A DNA stretch of 64,000 nucleotides from Rotaria sp. Silwood1 (Eukaryota; Rotifera; Eurotatoria; Philodinida; Philodinidae): positions 145,310-209,309 of the forward strand of contig CAJNOP010000353.1 in assembly GCA_905250075.1 (NCBI GenBank), in the 5' to 3' direction. Position 1 is the first letter of the stretch. Every line of letters begins with the position of its first letter. Of the stretch, positions 22,423-34,157 are shown piece after piece. The translations under genes and the position numbers were made by a program. The notes beneath the pieces are model-generated. The model made no database searches, was not told the origin of the DNA, and worked only from the letters and a program-made list of their open reading frames with translations.

Positions 22423-23275
22423 AACCACAATACAATGACCAATTCATGGAGAAATTTTCCATTTACTTCATACTAATCAGAACCAGATTCATTGTTTCTT
22501 TGTTTTTGTCTGTTCTTTCCTTATGTACCAAAACGTCTTCGCTTATTTTGTTACAGTAAACTCTTAGTACAATCTTTGAATTTACTAGCTAAACAAGAAA
22601 CAGTCAGTTATGTGTTGCAATTTTTCCTTATAGATCAAGTATACCTTCTAAACACTGATTGTCCTTATACAGGCAAGACTAAACGCAATCAAAATTCTCC
22701 AATCCGCTCGATTGGACACGACAGAACTGTCAAGCCATTTGACAAGATCCTTAAGCAAGATCGAAACAGGTCGTGGTCCGCTTGTCTCACCCTCACCCTC
22801 ATCTCTACTTCGTGCGAATTTCAGCTTTCAAATCCGAGATCATTTAGATTTTTGGATTTGACATTTGAAATTATATCTGAAGTAAAAACTACTTAATGAA
22901 GACCCTTGAGAAAGGTCGAAACCGGTCGTAGTAATTTCTATATAATGCTCACACTCTTACCCTCACCTTCAACGCTTATCTCTTTTAATTTTCTTATTAA
23001 AGTAGAAAGAAATGAAGAGTATATCGAAATAAGCGGATAACTAGTGCTTTTGATGGCCTCTTGAACAGTAACCAATACATTAATAAACTTAGTAAAAGTA
23101 GTTAAAGTCTTTGTTTGATATAATTTGATTGATATTGTCATTTATGCTGTAGTTCATTATTTTATCAAGAAAATTAATCTAAACTAATATTGAATTATAG
23201 TTTTATTATGAAGAAAAAAACAGAGTTTAATAAGTGTAGGCTTCATTAAATAATTTAAAATATGAATGTTGCTGT
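22423..23275. other. Region between the SINE-split gene and the transferase
   Basis: It contains two diverged copies of a block with GATCGAAACAGGTCGTGGT then CTCACCCTCACCCTCATCTC (22758-22812 and 22912-22985). No product is recognised in the frame at 22492-22896. The last 150 nt are the 3' flank of the transferase. Confidence 0.4.
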
Positions 23276-25160
23276 TCATGGTTGTTCTAAGTTGCATTCA
23301 TATAACATAAAACTATCATCTATTTTCGTAATTTTCTTGACTGTTAATAAGCTAAAACAATTCAATAAGACTTCATCTTCACTTTTGAATTCAGATTCTG
23401 CAGATATACATTTGGGTCTATTTGATTTTGTGCAATCGGCAGAGATTTCTAATAAAACACCATTTTTGCCACCAGTATACACCCTTGCCATACCTTTATC
23501 TAAACTTGTTGATAAAAAAGCAGGAAAAATAATAGTGTCATTAACGTTGAACTTTCTCAAAAATTCATTGAAACTATTTTCTCTTGTCAAAGATAGACCT
23601 CGGTATAATTTTACAATTTCTCTATGCGGCATTGTATTGAATGTGTCTGAATAGATCAATAAAGAATATCTTAATGCTTTAATATAATCTTGAATTAATA
23701 AAATCAAATCTTCATCTAATAAATTAAGGATATCATTAATTATTTTGTAATAAAAAGGTGCTGACGCTGTATATAAACGTATAATGTTCTTTTCTGCTTC
23801 GCATCCACTTAAAGCTTCAACAAATTTTTCAGCACAAATCATTAAATTTTCAAGTTTGAAATGATCAGGAGGAATACCATCTCGAAAGATATTTTTTGAT
23901 TTCAATGATTCATATAATTCTTTCATATGATTTTTATGATAGTCGATGCTTAAATTAATATCCGAAAAATTTGAAATTATAAAACCATTTTCTTCTTTTG
24001 ATAGATAATATTTATATTTTTTTAATTTCAATGTAATATCTTCGAATGACAAGCCATAGTTGAAAAAGTAAATTTCACCAATTTCGATATCTTTGATTCT
24101 TTGAATAACTTGAGAAAATTTATTTGTAACGAGTAAAACTTTCTTATATTCTTTTGCCCATGTTCGATGAGATTCAACTGCGGAACAATAGATAATTATA
24201 CCTTTGATATGAAAATAATATCCTATTTCAGAAATAATTTCTTTTCCAGCTGATCCCGATGTGATTAGGATTAGATTATTTTGAATATTAGATTTGATCA
24301 ATTCAATTGATTGCTCTATCTTATAAACTGATAGGATTCGATATTTTTCTGTTGAAAATTCTTGTTTTAATGTTTCAATATGGTTTCGATTTTCATCATT
24401 TTCAATGTTTTTATCATACCAAACAATATCGATCGTGGATGTTTGACCATGAGTAGAATCGTAACGTAATTTCTTTGAAAAGTCATCGAAGTATTGGTTC
24501 AGATTTTCTATTTGCTGACTGTTTTGAGTTTGAACATTTTCAATGTCATTTTTTAAGTGTTTGTCTAATGAGTCTAATTTCTTTCGGAATACAATTTCAC
24601 TAGCTATACCACTACCAAAAACTCCTACACCTAATGTTGCAAGACTAAATAATGTTGCGCCACCAAAAATAGCAATAATTGAGGTTATTAAACTGAGTAG
24701 TCCAATACCTGAGAAAATCTCTATTAGACGCACATTTTGAGACGTTTTAACTAGATCATCAATTTGATCAATCAATTCACTTAAATAATTTCTTATTCTT
24801 ATGGTATTGATTGTTGTTTCAAGCTGATCAAGTGCGTTTGTAAGTATTTCTTTTGCATGTTCTTTTTGTGCTGAAATTTCATCCAAGATATCACGAATAT
24901 TTGAATCATATTGTGTTTGAATTTGAAGTATTTTGTATTTAAGATTGTGGGTTTGATATAGAATTGAATGATAAATTGCATGTCGTCTACGCAAATCATT
25001 AACTTCATAGAGTACTGCTTTTAAACCTTCTATTAATTTGTTAAATAGCTTTGTCAATAATTTTTCAAATATGGTCTGCTATTTCTTTGCTCAATTCAAT
25101 AACTCTTCTTTGTCCTAGAAGGAAGAAAAGCGAAAAACCTAATTCTTCTTGAAATACCAT
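23276..25160 (-). CDS. ADP-ribosyltransferase of the R-S-ExE class with N-terminal coiled coil; 5' frame break
   Basis: The frame 25057-23276 (593 codons) ends in a mono-ADP-ribosyltransferase domain. Arg486 sits in LYRGLSL, Ser516-Thr-Ser518 in FPAFLSTSLD, and the catalytic Glu560-Asp-Glu562 in SEFKSEDEVLL, so all three catalytic blocks are intact. Such enzymes move ADP-ribose from NAD+ to arginine in target proteins. N-terminal to it are a long coiled coil (about 1-110), a Gly/Ala-rich hydrophobic segment (about 114-150, probably membrane-associated), a second coil, and a central alpha/beta-looking region (about 235-345) of unknown type. The frame has no ATG at its head. An ATG at 25160 opens MVFQEELGFSLFFLLGQRR, which meets TGA at 25067-25065 just where the main frame takes over, one base off. 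A sequencing error, a tiny intron or real decay could explain this. No signal peptide is clear. Confidence 0.75.
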
Positions 25161-25915
25161 TGAATAATAAAATTCTGTTTGCCCTTCCGATCAAATGGGT
25201 ATGTTTAATCTTGATTGAAAAAAATGATGCTTCACTAGATTAAAGTTCATTTAATAGGAACTGTATCGAGTTGAAAGGTTAGTTTTAGAATTATCATAGC
25301 ACTGCCATGACCAGCTCGATTTTGAAATAGAGGAAAAGGGATTTTACCTTTTCCAGTAAAAATTTTCGTGATAATTAAAACTATCTATTTCAAGTTATTC
25401 TTCTCACGTTGTTTACTTAGCATTAGTCTTTGTCGGGTTGATCTTGTCCGAGTGCTTAAAAAATACTGGTAAGTTTTGTGCTGAATTGTCGTGAAACAAG
25501 CCTGATTTTAACGAAGTAACATGATCACAAACACAGATTGTACACAATCAATTCAATCTTATTCATAGCAAACTAAGCTGAGGAAGGTAAGTCAGGAAGT
25601 AAACAAAGACCTTGAATAGATTTTCTGAGTGATGTTGTTCTGATGAAGATAATTTGAAAGCTGCTTGTCATGATTTCAATTTAAGAATGTCATCAAAATC
25701 GATAAGTAGAGATATGTTTTTCAAAAATCAATCAAGTTCAACTGCTACTGAAACATTTACTAAACGATATACAATCTTGCAATAATTTCTTTATTTGATT
25801 TGTTGAGAATTAGTGCTGAGAGGATTATTATTATTTTACGTACACCCATGTTTCGAACAGGTTTTCGTACAGTTTTAACTTTGCGCGAAAGACGTCTTGT
25901 GCAAGGTATCTTCTC
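25161..25915. other. 5' flank of the transferase, non-coding
   Basis: No gene or repeat recognised. Confidence 0.35.
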
Positions 25916-25916
25916 T

Positions 25917-26262
25917 ACACTCTAAAAAAAAAGTTTCCTAGAAAATCCTTAGAGGGTTTCCGAATTTGTTACTATAGGAACCCCTTTAAGTGTTTCCGAA
26001 GAAGGGTTTCCGAGGTCTCGGAAACACATAATGTCCATCATATCGGAACCTCAAATACTCATTCGGAAACCCAAAAAAAGGTTTCCGAATGGAAAAAAGC
26101 TGTAGCTAGCTACTCAGAAAAAAGGTGTCATACTGAACCTTTTAAGGTTCTAGATTTGGGTATCATTTTCCGAGCCATTTAAGGTTTAATCAAAAACTGG
26201 TTCTAGCTGGAACCTTTTCCTTTTTCTTCCAAAAATGGTTCTAGAGTAGTAAAATGTAGTCC
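25917..26262. repeat. A-run-terminated MITE-like repeats
   Basis: The left edge TACACTCTAAAAAAAAAGTT is followed by many GGTTTCCGAA / TTCGGAAACC motifs in both orientations (to about 26095). A second head, ACTCAGAAAAAAGGTGTC (about 26112), is followed by AACCTTTTAAGGTTCTAG motifs ending near TGGTTCTAGAGTAGT. These look like two adjacent or nested short inverted-repeat elements. Confidence 0.5.
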
Positions 26263-26284
26263 GCCACACTCAATTACTCTAGTC

Positions 26285-26386
26285 AGGGGCGGCGCGAAGA
26301 GGTCAAAGCAGGGGGGGGGGGGTACCTTCGAAAAATCGGAGAAAATCTGAGGAAGAAATGTTCTGGGGGGGGTACTTTCGAAAAAT
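26285..26386. mobile_element. Edge of a CAGGGGCGGCGC-type element, cut by the gap
   Basis: CAGGGGCGGCGCGAAGAGGT, then CAAAGC and a long G run, resembles a hAT-type terminus. A diverged copy of the first 60 nt lies at about 28823-28880 (GAGGGCGCAAAGAGGTCAAA). An inner duplication GGGGGGGTAC(C/T)TTCGAAAAAT occurs twice before the N run. Confidence 0.4.
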
Positions 26387-27145
26387 NNNNNNNNNNNNNN
26401 NNNNNNNNNNNNNNNNNNNNNNNNNNNNNNNNNNNNNNNNNNNNNNNNNNNNNNNNNNNNNNNNNNNNNNNNNNNNNNNNNNNNNNNNNNNNNNNNNNNN
26501 NNNNNNNNNNNNNNNNNNNNNNNNNNNNNNNNNNNNNNNNNNNNNNNNNNNNNNNNNNNNNNNNNNNNNNNNNNNNNNNNNNNNNNNNNNNNNNNNNNNN
26601 NNNNNNNNNNNNNNNNNNNNNNNNNNNNNNNNNNNNNNNNNNNNNNNNNNNNNNNNNNNNNNNNNNNNNNNNNNNNNNNNNNNNNNNNNNNNNNNNNNNN
26701 NNNNNNNNNNNNNNNNNNNNNNNNNNNNNNNNNNNNNNNNNNNNNNNNNNNNNNNNNNNNNNNNNNNNNNNNNNNNNNNNNNNNNNNNNNNNNNNNNNNN
26801 NNNNNNNNNNNNNNNNNNNNNNNNNNNNNNNNNNNNNNNNNNNNNNNNNNNNNNNNNNNNNNNNNNNNNNNNNNNNNNNNNNNNNNNNNNNNNNNNNNNN
26901 NNNNNNNNNNNNNNNNNNNNNNNNNNNNNNNNNNNNNNNNNNNNNNNNNNNNNNNNNNNNNNNNNNNNNNNNNNNNNNNNNNNNNNNNNNNNNNNNNNNN
27001 NNNNNNNNNNNNNNNNNNNNNNNNNNNNNNNNNNNNNNNNNNNNNNNNNNNNNNNNNNNNNNNNNNNNNNNNNNNNNNNNNNNNNNNNNNNNNNNNNNNN
27101 NNNNNNNNNNNNNNNNNNNNNNNNNNNNNNNNNNNNNNNNNNNNN
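26387..27145. other. Assembly gap, 759 N
   Basis: Unresolved sequence. Frames across it are meaningless. Both sides are repeats (G runs on the left, a 53-bp tandem repeat on the right), the likely cause of the gap. Confidence 0.95.
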
Positions 27146-27410
27146 TTGTTTGTACCATGGTTGCTATATGGTCATCTGTGCCATAGTTACCGAAATAGTT
27201 GTTTGTACCATGGTTGCTATATGGTCACCTGTGCCATAGTTACCGGAATAGTTGTTTGTACCATGGTTGCTATATGGTCATCTGTGCCATAGTTACCGGA
27301 ATAGTTGTTTGTACCATGGTTGCTATATGGTCATCTGTGCCATAGTTACCGAAATAGTTGTTTGTACCATGGTTGCTATATGGTCACCCGTGCCATAGTT
27401 ACGTGGTCGT
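27146..27410 (+). repeat. 53-bp tandem repeat next to the gap
   Basis: The unit starts TTGTTTGTACCATGGTTGCT and ends CCATAGTTACCGGAATAG. About five units at exact 53-bp spacing from 27146 are nearly identical, so the array probably extends into the gap. Decayed relatives (GTGCCAAAAAAATGGTCAC) continue to about 27570, then (CAGA)n at 27579-27600. Confidence 0.85.
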
Positions 27411-27829
27411 TTGTACCAAAAAAATGACCGTTTGTGCCATAGTTATATGCTCATTTGTACCATAGTTACCTAGTTAATTTTAGTAAAAAAATAGCCGTTT
27501 GTGCCAAAAAAATGGTCACTTGTGCCAAAAAAATGGTCACATGTGCCAAAAAAATGGCCATTTTTACCGCGTTACCGACAGACAGACAGACAGAGAGACA
27601 CAGGTGAATTTCGGTTTCTAAACCCTAGCCTTTCAGTCTAGGAAATAAATGTGCAAAGTTAGCTGATGCTCATCATGAAGTTCAATATAGTTATGTTTAT
27701 CGATGCTCAGGTTCAGGTATGAAAAACATTTATTTTTGATTTATTAAGAATTTTTATTTTGAATAAGAACTTCGCACCAACATCAACGTTCATGGAATAT
27801 GACATGATGCAAATTCTTTACTTTCAAGA

Positions 27830-28125
27830 TATTCGACCAACAACAATGAATTGAAGAAAGATACACAGCAATGTTTCAATAAGTAAAATGAACCACAATG
27901 AATTGAAGACGAAAAAAAAAGAACAACAATGAATCGAAGAAGAAACAAGATGAACAACCATGAATTGTAGAAGAAAGAACAAAGCAATGCTTCAATAAGT
28001 AAAATGAACCACAATCAATTGAAGACGAAAAACAAGAACAATGAATTTTAGAAGAAAAAAATGAATAAAATTAAATTGTAAAAGAAAACAAATGAATAAC
28101 AATTAATTGTAGAACAGAAGTATGT
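27830..28125 (+). repeat. GAA-rich degenerate tandem repeat
   Basis: A 50-nt block GCAATGTTTCAATAAGTAAA... recurs 116 bp later (27868 and 27984), with AACAATGAATTGAAGA-type sub-units of about 25-30 bp between them. The minus-strand frame across it is a shadow. Confidence 0.55.
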
Positions 28126-28401
28126 AGCAACATTTTGAAATAGTAAACAAAGCAACAATGATCAGAATAATCGAGGAAGCGATAACAAGTTGACTATACT
28201 TTTAACAAAGATGATGAATATATGTAATCAATAATGTACTGCTTCGATCAAGTAAGCCGGCTTATTACAAAACTTACCTAGAAAAAGAATTATTTTCACT
28301 TACATGTTACAGAGTGTTTTATAAGTTCTGAACCTTGACGAAAATCAATGTATATGCAGACAGGGAATGATATTTAACTGAATATATGTATAAGAGATTA
28401 T

Positions 28402-30125
28402 CAGGCCTCGTAGCGATCAGTTCTGAGTATATAGGAAAATATAGGACTTTAAAAGAAGAATTTTTATAGGATTTTTATACAAATATAGGGAATATATAGG
28501 ACTAATTTTTTTCCGTAAGAAATCTTTTAGCAGAATTGCCAAACATTATAATTACTCCTACGATCATAAACAGTTTATACTACATAGACGTTATCAAGTT
28601 TATTGAAAACGAATATATATATATTTACACATTTCAATTACTGAAGAAAAGAGATTTGAGAGAGTTCGATCCAAAAAACGTTAACAATCATATAATAGTC
28701 TCTAGTTGCTTTATTAAAATATTATTGACTAGTATCTTTATAAAAATAATATAAAATAGAACGTAAGAAAAATGTATAGAAAAAATGCCTAAAAATATTT
28801 TTATACACAATATGTATTCTCTGACTAGGGAGAGGAGGGCGCAAAGAGGTCAAAGTAGGGATAGAAGTACTTTCGAATATAGAAAAACATGTGAACAACA
28901 CGTGTCGAATACAGATGACTGGTGTATGGATGTGTGATTAATTCAAGTAAATTTATTTCATTTGTTTGGTCAAGTATATTTTTTTCGAAAACGGATAAGA
29001 TTCATCTGAAATTTCCCAAAAATGATGGGAATTATTCTCATTTTTCAAAGGTTAGACGCGGTACCGTGCCTTCACCCTCGCCCATATCACACCTATATCT
29101 ATCTTCGTGATTATTGACATTGAATAGCTTTAAAAATTGCAGAAATAATTATTTGCAAATATGTAAACGAATGACAGGAAAAAATCTCTTTCACGTGATA
29201 CTAGGATTAAATCAACTTAAGTCTTTTGTTTCTTGTTTTGTTACTGTAGCTGTTTAGCAAATGCAACTTTCTTTTCTTTTGAATAGTAATTAAGTAGTGA
29301 ACTGCACCGAACTCCAAAATTCAATTACGATTTCAACGGAGTGGCTGAATAAAATTTTTTCGGAGTCAGTATCGGAGCTATATTCATAAAACAGTCAGGG
29401 TTTTTTATTGCTGCCTAGCCGTAACTTCCTTATTGATATTTTAACTAATGCAAAATGATATCTACTATTTTTAGCATTATGAATAAGTTTCAAGAAAAGT
29501 TAATAACATTAGAGAGATTCACGCTTACAAATAGCAAAACAACGCTTTTTTTCTGAAAATGTTTTTGGCCATTTTGTTTCTGTGGCTTCTGAAAAACCAT
29601 CACCAAGAATAATGAATTCTACATTAATATACGATGTTCACTATTTACTGATTCATTTTATTATTCATTTGCAATAATTTACGCGTCAAAATGATATTAA
29701 TGTCGCCAAAATGCAAAGAAAAGCTCGGGACTGGAGTCTAAAATTTTTTTGTTTGGATTAGACGAGAAATGTTTTGAGAAATTTCACAGTAAGAGTCGCC
29801 TTTTAGGTCCCAAAATTTTGACATCGCAGTTCACTATCATTAAGAATTCTGTAGCTCTCGATCACTTCTTATTTATGAATTTACTTCTCTTATCATCAAC
29901 ATCAAATAATATTATACTGTCACTACCTGCTATCAGTTCTATTGTGGAAGCTTATGGTAATAGATAGAGAAGAATGTGTATTTTTTCTGACTGAAATATG
30001 ATTCGCTTCAGGATAATCTTTACTTTTTTGAAATATATAGAAAATATAGGACAAATACCTAACAAATAGGACATTATAGGACTATTTCTAAAGATATAGG
30101 AGATATAGAACGACTACACGGCCTG
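28402..30125. mobile_element. hAT-like element, 1,724 bp
   Basis: Inverted ends CAGGCCTCGTAGCGATC and CAGGCCGTGTAGTCGTTC are flanked by GAGATTAT (28394-28401) and GAGATTAG (30126-30133), an 8-bp duplication with one mismatch. Subterminal ATATAGGAC motifs occur in both ends (28432-28505 and 30030-30105). The interior includes GACTCCGA-like patches (29310-29372) as in the 20189 element. No intact transposase is visible; the short frame at 29749-29967 is not recognised. Confidence 0.65.
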
Positions 30126-30476
30126 GAGATTAGAATAGCCGTATCGACGTTTCAAATAGTATAGGGTAGTTCCATGGAAGTTCGGACACATTTTACACAA
30201 AGTTCTCCGATTGAGCTGAAGCTTTTAGGATTAATAAAGCCAGTTGAGATGATCGTTTTGGTATATTTTGATTTAAGATTTTTCACGAAAGTTGAAGGAA
30301 AATGAGTGAAACCACTTTTAGTCACTTTATATATTCTAAGGAAATTTTTAAGCCAATTTATGAGGTGAAAATTGAGTTTTTCATAATTTCAATCATCTAT
30401 TAGTCACTCCAAATTCAATTCCATCGGTAGGTTTCGATTGCTTGACATCAAGAGAAGTAGTTCTTCAAGAGTTTTC
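30126..30476. other. Non-coding stretch
   Basis: No gene or repeat recognised. Confidence 0.35.
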
Positions 30477-30545
30477 GGGTGTGGGTATATGTGTGGGGTA
30501 TGGGTGGATGTGGGTAAAGAGAAGATCTACACCTACACCCACATT
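30477..30545. repeat. Telomere-like foldback, short
   Basis: GGGTGTGGGTATATGTGTGG and further GTGGATGTGGGT, a loop AAAGAGAAGATC, then TACACCTACACCCACATT. Confidence 0.75.
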
Positions 30546-30937
30546 AAGATATTTGTTCACAACAGTTTGCATTGTTCTTAAATATCAATGTATTTATAAA
30601 ACTTATTTTATAAAAAGTTGCCTATTTAGTTTCAAAATAGCATAACAATTAATGATTTACAATTTTTATAAATTCATACAGTAGATTGTCTCACACAATG
30701 TATTAATGACTAAAACGAATAATATTTGATCAGTTCTTTTCGCAATAAATGTTAGATGATGATGCCTTAAACGTCACTTTATTATTAGATGAATTTTTAT
30801 CAAAAAAATAAAAATTATATCTCATCAATACATAAAATGCGAAATAAACATTATAGAAATTAAAAAAATAAGTTAGTAAAACAAATTGTTTGTTATCACC
30901 GATGAAAATATGAAGGATTCATTTCTTTATAATCATT

Positions 30938-31645
30938 TTAAGGTAAATAACGAATCAAATCTTTTTCTTCAGAATCTCGTTCTAAATATTCATTTTCAAT
31001 TAAAAATTGAATGCATTCCTTAAATAAATATTGATTAATATTATTTTTTCATCAAAAACAAACAACTATACTTTGATTTTATCTTCATCGGGTTTAAATT
31101 TTAAACTTGATTCTTGAACAACTTTTTCTAACAATAATGAATATTTTAATTGTTTTCGTATTTTCATTATTCGAACGATAGCAGCCTTAAAGACTTAATA
31201 AAAAATAGTTAAAAAGACACTTCACTTTTTTTACTTGAATAACCAATTTGTGATCCTCATCTGTTGATGTATATATATAGTTTCAGAATCAATTGAATTC
31301 CAAGCGGATGGTTCTGTAGTTTTAATCAAATTAATCATAATTTTATTACTAAAGAAAAAAAACAATGAATACAATAATTTAAAAATTGATATCAGACCTG
31401 TGAAATGTTTGATTAATTTCAATCACAGAATTTTCTGTAATTCCACTTTGATTTAAATTTTCATTTAATGTATTTCCATTGATTCCTGCACATTTTAATG
31501 TTTCACTTTTTAATAAACTGAGAAGAACTTGTTCGAATGATTCATAGTTCATATCAGTTTTATCTAATATTTGTTCAACTGTCATATTGTCAAATTCATT
31601 AAATAAAAGTAAAACAACCATTTGATATGTTGATAATTTATACGA
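30938..31645 (-). pseudogene. Cullin C-terminal region, four exons, one 2-nt frame break
   Basis: Exons on the minus strand: about 31645-31398, 31348-31235, 31185-31072 and 31018-30938, with GT-AG introns of 49, 49 and 53 bp. Exon 1 gives STYQMVVLLLFNEFDNMTVE and onward to VIEINQTFH, matching the cullin winged-helix and beta region. Exons 3-4 give AAIVRIMKIRKQLKYS, then FKPDEDKIK joined to ECIQFLIENEYLERDSEEKD and RYLP, the cullin neddylation domain with its acceptor Lys in IVRIMK. Cullins are scaffolds of ubiquitin ligases, and Nedd8 on this Lys activates them. Exon 2 is out of phase by 2 nt at an ATATATATA run near 31267-31276, where one TA fewer would keep the frame. The N-terminal two thirds of a cullin and a clean upstream acceptor are not seen, so it is a truncated copy or a remnant. 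Confidence 0.75.
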
Positions 31646-32409
31646 CAATAAAAAAAAAAATCAGAAAAATTATTTCATTAAGTAAATTAACTCTTACTTT
31701 TAAAATGTATTTTCGTTTGGTATATAAGAAGTTATTCATAAAAGACGACCGAGTAAAAAACTAACGAACATACTTTTATAGTAGAAAAAGAAATAAAAAA
31801 TACATGAATATTCGAACATATAAAAAAATTCTTTTCTCAAAATTTTTAAAACTTGAAAACCTTGTTGTAAGCCTTGATGGATTATATACAAATCAATAAG
31901 CTATATTCAATTTGAGCCATTTATGAAAAAAGAACTGGTTCATCATACAACTCTTAATACCCAGAAAGTTTTTCAATACGAACATTTTGTCGATTTCAAT
32001 TCTGCGAAAAACGTTAATGAAGAATTTCTTCAATTTAGTGATGTTCTTTATTTAACTATAAGACGAGTGAAGTGTCAATTTTACTAGTCGGTATGACAGC
32101 ATCAATTGTACAATGTTTTCAAATGAGTTTTCTATTATGTTCTATCTATTTTTATAGAAATTTTAATGAAAAGGTTTTTTCGAGAAATGGTGAATGTGAC
32201 CGAAAAGAAAGAACCGCTTTCACACCTTCATCAATGTATGACAAATGTGAATGATAAATTGTTCGAAAGAGAAGAAAATCTCCTATCAACTAATTGAAAA
32301 AAAAGAATTCTTCCCAAAATCTATTTATTAAAGAGATATAAGGATCAATATTTTGTGTCATTAATTTAGCATTGTATGTTTGTTCTTCCTTATTATGTCT
32401 GATACATCG
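31646..32409. other. Flank with a partial copy of the 1-kb palindrome arm
   Basis: At about 32175-32370 the order TGACAAATGTGAATGATAAA, GAGAAGAAAATCTCCTATCAACTAA and ATCTATTTATTAAAGAGATA follows that of 18850-18975. No further cullin sequence was found upstream of 31,650. Confidence 0.45.
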
Positions 32410-32484
32410 AGGGTGTGGGTGTGGGTGTGGGGTGTGGGTGTGACTCAACAGAAGACCCATACCCACACCCACACCCCACACCCT
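32410..32484. repeat. Telomere-like foldback
   Basis: AGGGTGTGGGTGTGGGTGTG is followed by a loop ACTCAACAGAAGACC and CCACACCCACACCCCACACC, closing with CT. The arms are close to perfect complements. Confidence 0.85.
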
Positions 32485-33740
32485 TTCAGAAAGGTAGCCT
32501 ATACAAGAGACAAAGACTTTTGCACCTTACTGTATTTTCAAATGAAATCAGTGTCAATAGAATACGTTTTAAGACACTTCAACGAGACAATTATCAGCTG
32601 AAAAAAAAATTTTTATCGATTGTGACTTGATAGTATAATGAAGATTGTTTTGAGATGTAGCAAAAATCAAATGTAAGAGATAAAAAAATTGAATAGCAGT
32701 TTCATATCAAACATTGTCCATTTGTTTTTCTTTTCATTGTTTATTAGCATTCTGAAGAATTGTTGACTTCATCAAAATCATGATAAAATATTAATAGAAT
32801 CTTTTGTTTCTGTAAGATTGACATCATTCATATATCTATTATTGCTAATAATAATCTGCATGCTTATAATAGTAGTTGGTTCTTCGTTAATATCAGTCTT
32901 AAAGCTTTTCTTTCTCACAAATTATAAAATGGTAAAAAGAAATAATTCCTAATGAATTTTATTAAATGAAAGGTTGATAAAAATAACCATTTTAAAAATA
33001 GATTCTCTACAATGGTGAGAAGTCGACAGGAACTCAAATTATATCAAGACAAGTGTTGCCTGACATTTTTAACAAGAAAAGAATGTAGAAAAACTTAGTC
33101 GTTAAAAGGGTAAAAAAAAAATATTTGTTTCATAGTAAATTTAGAACTAGGAAAACAAAGTTATGTTCTTTTATCAATAATAATAATCTATTAACTAATA
33201 GAACAGATGTGTGAAGTGATGATTTAGTAGGTGCTGGTAACACATTAAAATATCAAACCTGTTTTATTTTCTTGCATCAGAGCCTGCTACACTTTTATGT
33301 ATAGAAGAATAATCATTCTATTTTAACTGCACTCGTAAAGACTATTTTTTTAAAGGCATGCAGTTCTGTACGATTTTCTTCATCTTAACAATAGATTTAA
33401 CACTCAGTAAGAATGACGGTGTTCTGAACGAGTGAAGATAATCGTCTCGATTATTATCTGTACTCTTATCTTCAAGAGAAGTACTAATCAATTACAGTTC
33501 CATTCCTTTCGATCATCGCAAGTGAGCCGCTTCTGAGAAAGTCAGTCGTAGTTTACTTAGAATGACGAATATAGAGTAAAATTTTGAAAACTGTAATCTA
33601 ACTACGAAAATATCTACTGAATGTCGACTAGCTTTGGTACAGATCTAAAAAAGAAGTTCTTGTTTGGATATAATAACAACGTATCCGTTCAGAATACTAG
33701 AAGGAAGAGAAAGTCATGATAAAATTATAGACAATATTAA
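32485..33740. other. AT-rich non-coding stretch
   Basis: No gene, RNA or repeat recognised. Confidence 0.35.
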
Positions 33741-33876
33741 ATAGGAGTATCTTGGAGGTGTGCGTGGATATGAGTTACCGTATGTTATTAGATCTTCATA
33801 AATTTTTGATATAATTTGTTCGAATTCCAAGCGATAGCGTATGCTCTCTTCATAAAGGTCTTTGATCTTGTTTTGT
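33720..33876 (-). pseudogene. Lone exon remnant with coiled-coil coding potential
   Basis: After a good acceptor on the minus strand (AACTTATTTTAG) the frame reads LQNKIKDLYEESIRYRLEFE and then QIISKIYEDLITYGNSYP before a stop near 33720. Heptad-like spacing and the acceptor argue for a former exon. No other exon of the same gene is evident. Confidence 0.35.
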
Positions 33877-33985
33877 AACTAAAATAAGTTCATCATGTTT
33901 TTTAATTATTTATATTTAATTTAATTATCAAATATTTTCTTTCCTGTCATCGATCTTTATATTTATTTATTTTTCTTATTTTTCA

Positions 33986-34157
33986 GTTGTGTTTTGGTAA
34001 CAATCTTACGTTTGCCAAAAACATGTTAGAAAAATTTCAAACTCGTACAGAGTCTACTCCTATTTGAAGTGATCATATGATAATCAAGATATGGAATAAC
34101 AATATTATATCCAACTGCGAGTATTCATTTGAGTCTCTGCTACAAGAACTACAAATG
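33986..34157 (+). pseudogene. Exon remnant with in-frame TGA
   Basis: A strong acceptor (TTTTTCTTATTTTTCAG) precedes LCFGNNLTFAKNMLEKFQTR then TESTPI, an in-frame TGA, and SDHMIIKIWNNNIISNCEYS continuing to LLQELQ. A GTAAAT donor-like site follows. The composition is coding-like, but the TGA breaks it. The family is not recognised. Confidence 0.35.

Noticed and set aside
22492-22896. Plus-strand frame of 134 codons with GKTKRN, looking like a P-loop fragment
   Set aside because: No full Walker motif, no fold-like pattern, and the second half overlaps a repeated CTCACCCTCA block.
26283-27239. Frames of about 290 codons across the N run
   Set aside because: Almost all residues are unknown; they exist only because N has no stop codons.
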